A model generated the notes under the pieces. That model did not search any database and was not told where the DNA came from. It worked only from the letters and a program-made list of their open reading frames with translations. Made by a program: the position numbers and the translations under genes. Below are positions 8,058 through 17,261 of a stretch of 64,000 nt of DNA, one piece after another. The stretch spans positions 1 through 64,000 of the forward strand of contig CALVDQ010000001.1 in assembly GCA_944326325.1 (NCBI GenBank). The letters run 5' to 3'. How positions within the stretch are numbered: position 1 is the first letter of the stretch; each line of letters starts with the position of its first letter. The stretch comes from an uncultured Bacteroidales bacterium (lineage in GTDB: Bacteria; Bacteroidota; Bacteroidia; Bacteroidales; UBA932).

Positions 8058-8804
8058 TCAGTAAAGCATCAGCTGCGTTATTATCAGGTCAAACATAAGT
8101 ATGAGGATACATGATATGACTATGGATTTCGTACTGGCCCGCCCGACTCCGAGGGTCCCTCCGCTTGCATAATAGCCCTTGAATGCAGATATCGAGGATA
8201 TCAGGAAACAGAAGAAGGACATCTTGATGCAGCTGTAGAAGACATAGAACTCAGTAAACGCATATTTGAGGCCGGCCATATATTTGGCTAGCGGGATGAT
8301 GGAAGTCACGTACACCACGAGCCATCCTCCGAAAAGTCCGAGACACAGGCTCAGCAGCACCAGCAGCGGGCTTAGAAGCGTTACTGACAGTATCTTCGGC
8401 AGCACAAGATAGGATGCGGAATTCACCCCTGCCATCTCTATGGCATCTATCTGGTCCGTTATACGCATACTGCCCAGTTCTGAAGCTATATTGGAACCGA
8501 TCTTTCCGGCAAGGATAAGGGCCACCATCGTGGAGCAGAACTCAAGTATCAGGGTCTCCCGGACCATATACCCCACAAGCATCCGGTCGAGGAACGGATT
8601 GTTCATATTCGACGCGGTCTGTATTACAAGGACTCCTCCAATGAAGATGGATATCACCGAAACCAGGACGACTGACGAGACGACCAGTTTGTCTGCCTCG
8701 ATAAAGAACTGTTTCCAGAAAATTTTCCATTTCTCAGGTTTCTTGAAAACCATCTTCAGAAAAAGGAAATATCTGCCTGTCTGTATGAAAAATTCGCGCA
8801 ACAT
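8058..8804 (-). CDS. mlaE: MlaE-family ABC transporter permease
   Basis: Integral membrane subunit of the Mla lipid transporter, 248 residues. Five to six hydrophobic segments are visible, including VVSSVVLVSVISIFIGGVLV and ILSVTLLSPLLVLLSLCLGL. The family block LAGKIGSNIASELGSM followed by TDQIDAIEMAG is intact, as is the late glycine segment ASGGTLGVGRAS. It is the first gene of a two-gene unit with mlaF. ATG at 8804 gives the normal family N-terminus. Confidence 0.9.
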   Translation of the reverse strand: MLREFFIQTGRYFLFLKMVFKKPEKWKIFWKQFFIEADKLVVSSVVLVSVISIFIGGVLVIQTASNMNNPFLDRMLVGYMVRETLILEFCSTMVALILAGKIGSNIASELGSMRITDQIDAIEMAGVNSASYLVLPKILSVTLLSPLLVLLSLCLGLFGGWLVVYVTSIIPLAKYMAGLKYAFTEFYVFYSCIKMSFFCFLISSISAFKGYYASGGTLGVGRASTKSIVISCILILMFDLIITQLMLY

Positions 8805-8827
8805 AAAGTTTCCGGAATATGTCTTTT

Positions 8828-8835
8828 CAAAAATA
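8828..8835 (-). promoter_or_regulatory. Candidate -7 box for mlaE-mlaF
   Basis: The minus strand reads TATTTTTG (TAnnTTTG), 24 nt before the mlaE ATG, in the divergent gap with yifB. No convincing -33 element. Confidence 0.4.
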
Positions 8836-8929
8836 CGCTATAATTTTCTTTTTTTCTAAGAAGCTGTTTAAAATTTTTCTTTTTCTTAAAGCCATTGTAC
8901 GCGCATACCCCGACATTTGGAAACAAAAA

Positions 8930-10489
8930 ATGCTTACCGTTGTACAAAGCGCAAAATGCATAGGGATAAAGGCTCTGCCTGTAAATGTCGAAGTCAACAT
9001 CTCCTCCGGGATAGGCATCCATCTCGTCGGGCTGGCGGATGCCGCTGTCCGGGAAAGCCTGCTGAGAACTATTACGGCCCTGCAGGCGGTTGGCTTCCGG
9101 ATTCCGGGAAAGAAGATAGTGATAAACCTGGCGCCGGCCGACTTGCATAAGAAAGGGAGCGGGTATGACCTTCCCATAGCCCTCGGGATAATCGCATCTT
9201 CAGGGCAGGCAGAACTGCCGGGACTCGGCAAATATCTGATAATGGGTGAGCTCGGGCTTGATGCTTCGGTACGCAAGATCCCAGGGGCAATGCCTGTCGT
9301 GGAGCTGGCAAAAGAGAATGGCTGCCAAGGGTGCATTCTTCCGGAAGAATCGGCGATGGAAGCAGCCGAATACGGAGGATGTACGATATTCGGAGTAAAA
9401 AGGCTCGGGGAAGTGATACGGATACTTGAGGAAAAGGAAGACTGCGAAAATCTCCGCATTGTCTGGAATCCGGACAGCTCTATATGGCAGGACCGGCCGC
9501 ACACGGGACCATACGACAGCGGGACCATGGATTTTGCGGACATCTACGGACAGGACGGGGCGAAAAGAGGTCTGGAAATAGCTGCGGCAGGAGGGCACAA
9601 CGTCCTACTTATCGGGCCTCCGGGTTCAGGAAAGAGCTCCCTTGCCAAGGCCACGGCTGCGATCCTTCCTCCGATGACCACCGAAGAGGCGGTGGAGACA
9701 AGCAAGATATATTCCGTGGCCGGGAAAGGCGGTACAAGGTGCGGACTGATACGCAGACGGCCTTTCCGGGCACCGCACTACAGTTCATCACTGTCGGCCA
9801 TCCTCGGAGGCGGCTCTGACAACATCATGCCGGGAGAAATATCGCTTGCCCATAACGGCGTCCTGTTCATAGATGAATTCTGTGAAGCTCCGAAAAGGAT
9901 GACGGAAGCGCTGAGGGCCCCTATGGAGGACAGGAGCATCACCATATCCAGATTGAAAAGCAAGGTTGAGTATCCCGCTTCCTTCATGCTGATAGCTGCC
10001 ACGAATCCGTGTCCATGCGGATATTACGGGGACGGGGACAGGTGTACATGCTCTCCCGGGAAAAGGGCGGCATACCTGTCAAGGCTTTCCGGCCCGATAA
10101 TGGACCGGATAGACATACATTTGTGGCTAAGCCCCGTAGATGCATCAAAACTCATAACGAGAAAGAAAGAGGAACCGTCGACGGAGATAGCTGCGCGTGT
10201 GCTGAATGCCAGGGAAATTCAAAAGGAGAGGTTCCGCGGAGAAGGGATACACACGAATGCGGAAATGACCGCCAGGCTGACGGAAATCCACTGCAGGACG
10301 GGAAAGGAGAGCTCTGCCTTCCTGAAGAGGATGATAACGGCAGAAAGGCTTTCAGCGCGGGCCTGCAGCAGGATACTCAAGGTTGCAAGGACCATAGCAG
10401 ATCTTGCGGGAGAAGAGGATATCGGACTGCAGCACATTTCAGAAGCTTCGAGATACCGGCTGCTCGACAAAATGGAACTTATGATTTGA
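8930..10489 (+). CDS. YifB/ComM-family Mg-chelatase-like AAA+ ATPase
   Basis: A 519-residue ATPase of the ComM/YifB family, related to branch-migration helicases acting in recombination and transformation. The N-terminal domain (about 1-165) has an S5/Lon-like ChlI fold. The AAA+ core has Walker A GPPGSGKSS, Walker B VLFIDEF and the cysteine-bearing segment AATNPCPCGYYGD. A Mg-chelatase C-terminal helical domain follows (about 415-519). I chose ATG at 8930 because MLTVVQSAKCIGI matches the family start; upstream in-frame codons to 8819 encode a hydrophobic, low-complexity stretch typical of intergenic AT-rich DNA. Confidence 0.9.
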   Translation: MLTVVQSAKCIGIKALPVNVEVNISSGIGIHLVGLADAAVRESLLRTITALQAVGFRIPGKKIVINLAPADLHKKGSGYDLPIALGIIASSGQAELPGLGKYLIMGELGLDASVRKIPGAMPVVELAKENGCQGCILPEESAMEAAEYGGCTIFGVKRLGEVIRILEEKEDCENLRIVWNPDSSIWQDRPHTGPYDSGTMDFADIYGQDGAKRGLEIAAAGGHNVLLIGPPGSGKSSLAKATAAILPPMTTEEAVETSKIYSVAGKGGTRCGLIRRRPFRAPHYSSSLSAILGGGSDNIMPGEISLAHNGVLFIDEFCEAPKRMTEALRAPMEDRSITISRLKSKVEYPASFMLIAATNPCPCGYYGDGDRCTCSPGKRAAYLSRLSGPIMDRIDIHLWLSPVDASKLITRKKEEPSTEIAARVLNAREIQKERFRGEGIHTNAEMTARLTEIHCRTGKESSAFLKRMITAERLSARACSRILKVARTIADLAGEEDIGLQHISEASRYRLLDKMELMI

Positions 10490-10531
10490 ATTTTCTCCGA
10501 TTATCCCTATTTTTAAGGCAAAAACAGGATA

Positions 10532-10972
10532 ATGAGGAACGAAATCATCATACAGGATCTGGAAGGGCTTGACAAGGCGGCCGGGGAATTCCTCGGGAAG
10601 ATAGGGGACAGCAGGATAATAGCGTTCTTTGCTCCCATGGGGGCGGGAAAGACGACTTTCACTACGGCGATATGCCGCAGGCTCGGGGTCGGTGATACCG
10701 TATGCTCCCCGACTTTCACGATAGTGAACGAATATCTCACCGCCTCCGGAGAACCTGTCTACCATTTCGACTTCTACAGGATAGACAATATTGCCGAAGC
10801 CCTGGACATCGGGTTCTATGACTACATCGACAGCGGACACCTGTGCCTTATAGAGTGGCCGGAGAATATCGTGAGCCTCCTTCCTGAAGAGACCCTGAGA
10901 GTCAATATCAAAGTCAATGACGACCAGTCCAGGACCGTCAGCTGGGACTCTCCGTCCAAAGACAGCCTATAG
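10532..10972 (+). CDS. tsaE: tRNA threonylcarbamoyladenosine biosynthesis ATPase TsaE
   Basis: TsaE is the small ATPase that works with TsaD and TsaB to form t6A37 in tRNAs reading ANN codons. The 146-residue size is typical. Walker A is GAGKTTFT (about 36-43), followed by the TsaE blocks SPTFTIVNEY and YHFDFYRI, and LIEWPENI near residue 113. It lies 42 bp after yifB on the same strand. The last 35 nt overlap the convergent lipoprotein gene. Confidence 0.95.
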   Translation: MRNEIIIQDLEGLDKAAGEFLGKIGDSRIIAFFAPMGAGKTTFTTAICRRLGVGDTVCSPTFTIVNEYLTASGEPVYHFDFYRIDNIAEALDIGFYDYIDSGHLCLIEWPENIVSLLPEETLRVNIKVNDDQSRTVSWDSPSKDSL

Positions 10973-12233
10973 AAAGAAGATAGCCGTTGATATCCAGGAT
11001 GTGTACCTTTCCGTCTATGACATAGACCGGCGGTATTCCCGTCTCCAGAGGCATAAGGATAAGGCAGAAATGTCCGTCAGCAAAATCTGCGGAATTTTCA
11101 GGGATGAAACCGTATCCCGACGGCAGGGAAGCATATTCCCCGTCCAGGAAATACACCGGGGAAGTCCGGTCATCCCGCAGATATCCCGTAGCACCGAGCC
11201 GGTCCCCGTCCGGATAGCAGGCTGAAACGGCGACATCGGCATCGAAGACCTGGCGGATCCGGCTGCCTTTCCACAATACGTTCCTGAGTTCCCCTGCTGC
11301 GGTTTCAATCTCCCCGAAGACGTAGACGGCGAGGCTGTCCGATAGAAGTCCTTCCAGGGAATGCAGGGATGCTCCTTCAGGAAGTTCGAGATCCCGGTCT
11401 TCCCCGTCTGCACGCAGATATGCATTACCGGACTTGTCCAGGTACAGGATATACAGGACATTATCATGTTGCAGGAAGTCCACGGTTTCCTGGCCGTCAT
11501 CTCCTGTGCCGGAAGCAACCGCTTCCGGGATACCGTCCCTTACAATGCAATAGGTCTCCTCCTGCCCATAGAGATCATTTTCCGGGATCTTCCAGCCGAA
11601 TACCGCCGTTTCGCCGTCCAGGTACAGGTGCGAGACCGGATATCCCTTGTCGGAAGAGCTCACCACAGCCCCGTTTTTCCTCAAGGTCCATCCATGACCT
11701 TCCCGCGGAACTCCAAGAGTGAGGATGCCGGTACCGTCCCGGACGATGAAGCCGGCCATCATTTCCCGTCCCGGATACCGGAACAGTTCCTGTCCGTCTT
11801 TCTTGACGACAGTCTCCCCGGATGTCGAATAATCCGTGTAGATATGGTCACCTATGCACCTGGCCATATCGGCATCCGGCGAAATACTGTATTCATACCC
11901 CACACCGAACTCCAGAATCCTATCCCCGTCTTTCATCAGGAACATGGTGCAGTCCACCGTCCCATACTGCGGGTCCCGTATCCAGTCATAGTCCTGAGGG
12001 TACTCCACTCCGGCGACATAGTATTCAGGTATCCTGCCGGAATGTGGCGGAGGCTGGACCGGCTCGCCGGGATCCGGACCTTCCGGACGCACGGAAGCCA
12101 TGGTTCTGGAGGCGGACCAGTCCTTACCGCATGAAACAGGGGCTGATGTAAGGACGACAAGGACGGCCAGCTGCAAGGGCCGGCACAATGTGCGGAGTTC
12201 TGATACAAGTTTTTCCATGACCTTTTTCCGCAA
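10938..12233 (-). CDS. Lipoprotein of unknown function
   Basis: A 431-residue exported protein. An N-terminal signal with lipobox APVSC (Cys about residue 35) predicts a lipid-anchored envelope protein. The mature part is rich in short beta-strand-like segments with repeated Asp/Gly turns and alternating aromatic residues, for example YLDGETAVFGWKIPENDLY and YILYLDKSGNAYLRADGE. This suggests a beta-propeller-like repeat fold, but I recognise no named family. It is 78 bp downstream of ispE on the same strand. ATG at 12218 (residue 6) is an equally plausible start. Its 3' end overlaps tsaE by 35 nt. Confidence 0.7.
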   Translation of the reverse strand: MRKKVMEKLVSELRTLCRPLQLAVLVVLTSAPVSCGKDWSASRTMASVRPEGPDPGEPVQPPPHSGRIPEYYVAGVEYPQDYDWIRDPQYGTVDCTMFLMKDGDRILEFGVGYEYSISPDADMARCIGDHIYTDYSTSGETVVKKDGQELFRYPGREMMAGFIVRDGTGILTLGVPREGHGWTLRKNGAVVSSSDKGYPVSHLYLDGETAVFGWKIPENDLYGQEETYCIVRDGIPEAVASGTGDDGQETVDFLQHDNVLYILYLDKSGNAYLRADGEDRDLELPEGASLHSLEGLLSDSLAVYVFGEIETAAGELRNVLWKGSRIRQVFDADVAVSACYPDGDRLGATGYLRDDRTSPVYFLDGEYASLPSGYGFIPENSADFADGHFCLILMPLETGIPPVYVIDGKVHILDINGYLLSIGCLWTESPS

Positions 12234-12311
12234 AGAAAAGGAATGATCCGGAACATGGAAAATCCGTCACGGCACCAGTGCCGGTTCCGCCACATTTTTC
12301 TTTTTTTTATA

Positions 12312-13169
12312 TCACAATCTGCGGTAGATGGCGAAAAACGCGGAACCGCTGCCTGACATAGAGGCATACACGGCCCCTGAATCGTACAAGGAAACTTTCA
12401 GTCCGGACAGTGCCGGATATTTCCTGAAGACGGTTGCCTCGAAAGCGTTTGTCACCTGGTCTTTCCACTCCTCTACAGGCAAGGCAAGACGAGACAGCAG
12501 CGGGACTTCGGGTATCTGAGGGACAATCCCGCGATAGGCATCTGCCGTAGAGACACATATACCTTCCGGAGCCACTATGCGTATCTCGTATCTCTCATGG
12601 AAGTCCTGAGGAAGTTCATATCCGGACAGGATTTCCCCCCGTCCGCTTCCATGCATAGGCCTGTCATTCAGGAAAAAGGCACAGTCGCTTCCAAGTCGGG
12701 CGGCATATCCCGTCAATTCCTCCTTCCCGAGACCGAGCCCGAAAATATCATTGAGCATCATCAGGGCAAATGCGGCATCGGACGAACCGCCGCCAAGCCC
12801 CGCCCCGACCGGAGCCGACTTCTCCAGAAATATCTTTACCGGACCTAACGGAAAATCTTCTTCAAGAAGCCTGTACGCCTTTACTGTAAGATCTTCCAGC
12901 GGCAGCCAGTCTACCCCTTCCTGTCTTGCCAGGGTAACCATCACCTTTCCGTCCTCCGAAATGGACTGTATGAGCTGGCCCTTGTCCGCGCTGTACCTGT
13001 CCATAATGGAGAACAGGGTGGCGCTGCAGTCATCGGCCCTGATGATCTCGAGAGTATCGCATATCTCGTGCGACGGGACAAAGACAGTCTCTATATCGTG
13101 GAAGCCGTCCTCCCTTTTACGCAGGACGTCGAGCCCGAGATTGATTTTCACGAACGGATGAGCGACCAT
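12312..13169 (-). CDS. ispE: 4-diphosphocytidyl-2-C-methyl-D-erythritol kinase
   Basis: GHMP-family kinase that phosphorylates CDP-methylerythritol in the MEP isoprenoid pathway; cytoplasmic. Of 285 residues, the N-terminal FVKINLGLDVL with the catalytic lysine (K8) and the ATP-binding glycine loop PVGAGLGGGSSDAAF (about 105-120) are diagnostic, and the C-terminal motif MSGSGSAFF is intact. The start is 1 bp after the sufD stop, so it belongs to the suf operon transcript. Linking isoprenoid and Fe-S genes makes sense, since IspG and IspH need 4Fe-4S clusters. Confidence 0.95.
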   Translation of the reverse strand: MVAHPFVKINLGLDVLRKREDGFHDIETVFVPSHEICDTLEIIRADDCSATLFSIMDRYSADKGQLIQSISEDGKVMVTLARQEGVDWLPLEDLTVKAYRLLEEDFPLGPVKIFLEKSAPVGAGLGGGSSDAAFALMMLNDIFGLGLGKEELTGYAARLGSDCAFFLNDRPMHGSGRGEILSGYELPQDFHERYEIRIVAPEGICVSTADAYRGIVPQIPEVPLLSRLALPVEEWKDQVTNAFEATVFRKYPALSGLKVSLYDSGAVYASMSGSGSAFFAIYRRL

Positions 13170-13170
13170 A

Positions 13171-13887
13171 TCAGAAATGCAGTCTGATTACGTTTTCCAC
13201 ATATGCGGCAACACTGTCCCTTGTCTCCCCTTCCGGAAGACGGTCCAGAACCGGGGACAGGAATGAAAGCATCTGAAGCACCTTGGCTTCCTTTTCCGGA
13301 ATGCCGCGGGACCTCATATAGAACTGCTCCTGTTCATCCAGCTTGCCGATGGTTGCCCCATGGGAACATTTTACATCGTCTGCGTAGATCTCCAGCTGCG
13401 GCATGGTATCCACCCTGGCATTGTCAGACAGCAGAAGGCTGTGGTTCGCCTGGTATGCTTCCGTCTTCTGGGCGTCCCGGTCCACGACAATCCGGCCGTA
13501 GAATCCGGCCCGCGCCGTTCCCGAAACAATCCCTTTGAACAACTGGTCTGAGACGCAGTGCGGTACCTTATGGTCCAGTTCCACGTTTATCCGGACATTC
13601 TCATGGTCCGGACACAGATAAAGACCGCAGAGGCTGCATCCGGCACCGTAACCGGCAAGTTCGATCCTGAAGTCGAGGGAAACGTCAGCCCCTGGCAGTG
13701 CAAGCACTATCATATCTGCATAGGCATTGTCCTTCAGAATGATCTTCCTGTCAAAGCTCCCGGCCGCAAGGATCCCGAAATCTCCGGCCCTGTCTCCTGA
13801 AGGGCGGAAGGGATTGTCTTCCGACATTATGAACAGGGTCTTACATACCCTGCCGGCATCAAGTGTGATTATCTCATTATCAGCCAT
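13171..13887 (-). CDS. sufD: Short SufD-like Fe-S cluster assembly protein
   Basis: SufD partners SufB and SufC in the SufBC2D scaffold complex that builds Fe-S clusters. This copy has only 238 residues against about 420-450 in usual SufD. It keeps the C-terminal SufBD core (GRIVVDRDAQKTEAYQAN, LEIYADDVKCSHGATIG, RGIPEKEA), including the conserved His of CSHG. The N-terminal helical region and part of the beta-helix are missing. The start (MADNEIITLDAG) is 5 bp after sufC and no in-frame extension upstream is available, so the short form appears real rather than misannotated. Confidence 0.85.
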   Translation of the reverse strand: MADNEIITLDAGRVCKTLFIMSEDNPFRPSGDRAGDFGILAAGSFDRKIILKDNAYADMIVLALPGADVSLDFRIELAGYGAGCSLCGLYLCPDHENVRINVELDHKVPHCVSDQLFKGIVSGTARAGFYGRIVVDRDAQKTEAYQANHSLLLSDNARVDTMPQLEIYADDVKCSHGATIGKLDEQEQFYMRSRGIPEKEAKVLQMLSFLSPVLDRLPEGETRDSVAAYVENVIRLHF

Positions 13888-13892
13888 ATCCG

Positions 13893-14645
13893 TCAGTTTA
13901 TGCTGTCATATCCGTTTTCCTCTATCCGGGTCACAAGTTCCTTACCGGCTGTCTTCACTATCCTGCCGTCCTTGAGGACATGGACTATATCAGGGACGAT
14001 ATAATCGAGCAGACGCTGGTAATGCGTGATGACTATCGTGGCTTTCTCCGGAGTCTTCAGGGTATTGACTCCTTCTGCGACTATCCTGAGGGCATCCACA
14101 TCGAGTCCGCTGTCGGTTTCGTCAAGGATAGAGAGCTCCGGGTCGAGCATGGCCATCTGGAAGATTTCATTGCGTTTCTTCTCGCCGCCGGAAAAACCTA
14201 CATTGACTTCACGTTTTGCAAATTCCTGCTTCATCTGCACCAGGGCCATTTTCTCTTTCATCAGTTTCAGGAATGCCGCGGCGGTCAGAGGTTCCTGGCC
14301 GAGGGCCTGCCTCTTGGAGTTCACAGCGGTCTTCATGAAATTCGTGATCGAGACCCCGGGAATTTCCACAGGATACTGGAATGAAAGGAAAATGCCAGCC
14401 CAGGCCCGTTCTTCAGGACTCATGGCCAACAGGTCTCGTCCCAGAAAAGTAACTTTGCCGCCGGTCACGGTATACTGCGGTTTTCCGGCAAGTACGGCGG
14501 ACAGGGTGCTCTTACCAGCACCGTTGGGCCCCATTACGACGTGTACTTCACCCTTACGGACAGTAAGATCCACGCCTTTAAGTATTTCCTTATCCTCCAC
14601 TGAGGCTTTCAGGCCTTCTATTTTCAGCAATATGTCATTTTCCAT
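13893..14645 (-). CDS. sufC: Fe-S cluster assembly ATPase SufC
   Basis: ABC-type soluble ATPase that drives the SufBC2D scaffold. The 250 residues carry Walker A MGPNGAGKST, the SufC-specific Q-loop FLSFQYPVEIPGV, signature FSGGEKKR, Walker B LSILDETDSGLD and the switch histidine in VITHYQRLL. I chose the ATG at 14645 (MENDILLKIEGL); an ATG 13 codons upstream would add a non-conserved leader. pnuC sits upstream with a 112-bp gap; sufD follows after 5 bp. Confidence 0.95.
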   Translation of the reverse strand: MENDILLKIEGLKASVEDKEILKGVDLTVRKGEVHVVMGPNGAGKSTLSAVLAGKPQYTVTGGKVTFLGRDLLAMSPEERAWAGIFLSFQYPVEIPGVSITNFMKTAVNSKRQALGQEPLTAAAFLKLMKEKMALVQMKQEFAKREVNVGFSGGEKKRNEIFQMAMLDPELSILDETDSGLDVDALRIVAEGVNTLKTPEKATIVITHYQRLLDYIVPDIVHVLKDGRIVKTAGKELVTRIEENGYDSIN

Positions 14646-14757
14646 AATCGGAATTCCTTTTAGAATCTGTCTTGAATTTTTCAAAAATCTTTTATCCGTC
14701 TTTCCGACGTATCAGCCACAGCGCCGGTATCTTGTTCTTTCCGGCCCAGGGCCAGGG

Positions 14758-15417
14758 TCACGCTTTTTTCTTATACAGTTTCGACCAATTATAAAGCGAG
14801 ACGATGCCGTTAATCAGATACAGGCCGCAAACTATCGGCATAAACACATGTCCCACAGAGATATGCAGCCACATCTGAGTGATATTTACCAGCAGCCATG
14901 CTATCCAGCAATCCCATTTCTTCAGGGCAGCAAGGAACTGGGCCACCAATATGAGTACGGTCACGCAGGCATCGAGATATGGAATCGGGTCTGCAGGGAA
15001 AATGCCTACGAACCATCTGTTGCCCAACAGGCTCAGAAGCCACCCCCACAGGGCGGCAAGGATAAAGACAGATGCAATCGCGGCAATCCTTTGGGGCCAT
15101 GACAGTTTCGAGACTTTCAGTGCAGTATGGTCGGCCGAACTTTCCTCGTCCTTTCCCGGATGCGTCCATCTGTAGTGGCCGAGAATATTGATGCTCAAAG
15201 AAATCGGCTGCAGGATAAGGCTTGCATACAGGTGCTTGTTCCAGAACATAAGGAACAACAATGTTGTGTACAGGTATCCAACCCAGAAATTGTATTTGCT
15301 GTTCCTTCCTGCAAGGACGACACAGGTCAGACCGAATATGGAGGTGACAAGGTCTATCAGCAGCACCGGGGTGTCCCCGCCTATAGTGAACAGTGTATAA
15401 TTCAATATATCTGACAT
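14758..15417 (-). CDS. pnuC: Nicotinamide riboside transporter PnuC
   Basis: A 219-residue membrane protein of the PnuC/SemiSWEET-like family, which takes up nicotinamide riboside or related vitamins for NAD synthesis. About seven hydrophobic segments are visible. Family landmarks include YNFWVGYLYTTLLFLMFWNK and the C-terminal WDCWIAWLLVNITQMWL. It is inserted between sufB (15 bp upstream) and sufC (112 bp downstream), an unusual place. Substrate choice (nicotinamide riboside or thiamine, as in PnuT) cannot be settled from sequence alone. Confidence 0.85.
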   Translation of the reverse strand: MSDILNYTLFTIGGDTPVLLIDLVTSIFGLTCVVLAGRNSKYNFWVGYLYTTLLFLMFWNKHLYASLILQPISLSINILGHYRWTHPGKDEESSADHTALKVSKLSWPQRIAAIASVFILAALWGWLLSLLGNRWFVGIFPADPIPYLDACVTVLILVAQFLAALKKWDCWIAWLLVNITQMWLHISVGHVFMPIVCGLYLINGIVSLYNWSKLYKKKA

Positions 15418-15432
15418 AATTTAACTTTTTTG

Positions 15433-16860
15433 TTAACCCACCGATCCTTCAAGGGAGACCTGCAGCAGTTTCCTTGCCTCAACGGCGAATTCCATCGGCA
15501 GTTTCGCAAGCACCTCCTGGGCATATCCGTTCACTATCAGGCCTACGGCGTCTTCGGGCCCGATTCCGCGCTGGTTGCAGTAGAAAAGCTGGTCCTCGCT
15601 GATCTTTGACGTGGTAGCCTCGTGTTCCACTATGGATGAGCTGCTTGAATTCACGATGTGCGGGAATGTATGCGCCCCGCACTTGTCCCCTATCAGAAGG
15701 CTGTCGCACTGGGAATAGTTCCTTGAATTCTCCGCCTTCGGCTCTATACGTACGAGCCCGCGGTAACTGTTCTGGCTGTGTCCTGCAGATATTCCCTTGC
15801 TTATGATCCTGCTTCTGGTGTTTTTCCCTATGTGGATCATCTTTGTCCCCGTATCAGCCTGCTGCATATTGTTAGTGACGGCAACGGAATAGAACTCTGA
15901 CGAGGAATTGTCCCCTTTCAGGATAGTGCTCGGGTATTTCCATGTAATCGCCGATCCGGTTTCCACCTGGGTCCAGGAAAGGTGACTACCTTCGCCTTTG
16001 CAGATTCCACGCTTTGTCACGAAGTTGAAGATTCCGCCGCGCCCCTGGGCATCGCCCGGATACCAGTTCTGGACCGTGGAGTATTTGACATCGGCATCTT
16101 TCTCGACGACTATCTCCACAACGGCGGCATGGAGCTGGTTCTCATCGCGCATCGGTGCCGTACATCCTTCAAGATAACTTACATACGAGCCCTCATCCGC
16201 GACTATGAGCGTCCTTTCGAACTGGCCGGTGCCGCTTGCATTGATTCTGAAATAACTTGAGAGCTCCATCGGGCAGCGTACCCCTTTCGGGATATAGCAG
16301 AAGGAGCCGTCACTGAAGACAGCGGAATTGAGGGCCGCATAGAAGTTGTCGCCGACAGGGACCACGGACGCAAGATATTTGCGTACAAGGTCCGGATATT
16401 CCCTGACGGCTTCCGAGAACGGGCAGAAGATTATTCCTTTTTCCGCAAGAGTCTTGCGGAAGGTGGTCTTTACCGATACGGAATCGAACACCGCATCGAC
16501 AGCGACTCCGGCGAGTGCCTCCCTTTCATGCAGGGGTATCCCAAGTTTCTCGAAAGTAGCTTCCAGCTCCGGATCTATCTTGTCCGGACGGTCTTTTTTT
16601 GGCGCAGCGAAGTAGATGATGTCCTGGAAGTCGATTTCCGGTATCGTCAGATGGCCCCAGTGCGGGTGCTCCATCTTCTGCCACTTGCGGAAAGCATCGA
16701 GACGGAAGTCGAGCAGCCATTGCGGTTCTTCCTTCTTGGCGGAAATAATCCGGATGATTTCCTCGTTCAATCCTTTGGGAATGAATTCCTGTTCGACATC
16801 GGTAACAAAGCCGTGCTCATACTCTTTCGAGGCTATTTCTTTCAATATATCTTCTGACAT
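15433..16860 (-). CDS. sufB: Fe-S cluster assembly protein SufB
   Basis: Scaffold subunit of the SufBC2D complex on which Fe-S clusters form; cytoplasmic. At 475 residues it matches the family. Conserved blocks include [44 protein letters not shown] and the C-terminal [20 protein letters not shown] at 16860 ([10 protein letters not shown]) is chosen: an in-frame ATG at 16956 would start inside the candidate promoter box and add an unconserved 32-residue leader. It is the first gene of sufB-pnuC-sufC-sufD-ispE. Confidence 0.95.
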   Translation of the reverse strand: MSEDILKEIASKEYEHGFVTDVEQEFIPKGLNEEIIRIISAKKEEPQWLLDFRLDAFRKWQKMEHPHWGHLTIPEIDFQDIIYFAAPKKDRPDKIDPELEATFEKLGIPLHEREALAGVAVDAVFDSVSVKTTFRKTLAEKGIIFCPFSEAVREYPDLVRKYLASVVPVGDNFYAALNSAVFSDGSFCYIPKGVRCPMELSSYFRINASGTGQFERTLIVADEGSYVSYLEGCTAPMRDENQLHAAVVEIVVEKDADVKYSTVQNWYPGDAQGRGGIFNFVTKRGICKGEGSHLSWTQVETGSAITWKYPSTILKGDNSSSEFYSVAVTNNMQQADTGTKMIHIGKNTRSRIISKGISAGHSQNSYRGLVRIEPKAENSRNYSQCDSLLIGDKCGAHTFPHIVNSSSSSIVEHEATTSKISEDQLFYCNQRGIGPEDAVGLIVNGYAQEVLAKLPMEFAVEARKLLQVSLEGSVG

Positions 16861-16953
16861 AGTTGTCTGTACTTGAATGTTTTCGGCCAGGGCAGAGCCA
16901 TTCCCCTTCATTTTTGCAGCTTCGCATCCGGCATCTGCCTGTATTCCAACCGG

Positions 16954-16961
16954 CAAAGATA
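16954..16961 (-). promoter_or_regulatory. Candidate -7 box for the suf operon
   Basis: The minus strand reads TATCTTTG, a full match to TAnnTTTG, about 94 nt before the sufB ATG. ATTG-like sequences lie upstream but not at ideal -33 spacing. The rest of 16861-17112 holds nothing I recognise. Confidence 0.5.
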
Positions 16962-17112
16962 CTATTTTTTCAATTCAATTCCTTTCTTGGACTGGCCGGA
17001 TAGGAATATTTTCCGTCTTCTACCTTGTCTGTCAAAGCATGACCGGCGATGTGCAGACCGTTCTCCAAAGCCATCCACGCACCACACTTTCAGACACGTC
17101 AGGACACGAAAA

Positions 17113-17140
17113 AAGCACCTGCATTTTTATGCAAGTGCTT
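17113..17140 (-). terminator. Intrinsic terminator after the tRNA
   Basis: On the minus strand, AAGCACTTGCAT pairs with its complement 12 bp away (one G-T wobble) around an AAAAA-type loop, followed directly by a run of six T. It lies 30 nt downstream of the tRNA 3' end. Confidence 0.75.
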
Positions 17141-17170
17141 CATCATCAAGGCCTTTTATGACCGTTTCTG

Positions 17171-17245
17171 TGGTCCCACTTGGGCTTGAACCAAGGACCC
17201 CCTGATTATGAGTCAGGTGCTACTAACCAACTGAGCTATGGGACC
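17171..17245 (-). tRNA. tRNA with anticodon CAT (Ile2 or elongator Met)
   Basis: A 75-nt cloverleaf on the minus strand. The acceptor GGTCCCA pairs with TGGGACC. The anticodon stem CCTGA/TCAGG closes the loop CTCATAA (anticodon CAT). The T arm is CTTGG-TTCAAGC-CCAAG, the discriminator is A, and CCA is not encoded. The GACTCATAATC context is also typical of tRNA-Ile2, whose C34 is changed to lysidine, so Ile2 is favoured but elongator Met is not excluded. The D arm has an extra base (GGTTAGTAGC) and only three clear stem pairs. Confidence 0.85.
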
Positions 17246-17261
17246 GTATACTCGTTTCTTT

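Noticed and set aside
8819..8929. Longer YifB start at 8819
   Set aside because: The extra 37 residues are a Phe/Lys-rich translation of AT-rich intergenic DNA and overlap the mlaE promoter region.
14646..14757. Riboswitch or small gene between pnuC and sufC
   Set aside because: No conserved aptamer pattern or hairpin series seen, and the short frames there have no start or homology.
16860..16956. Longer SufB start at 16956
   Set aside because: It begins inside the TATCTTTG box and adds 32 unconserved residues; the family start is at 16860.
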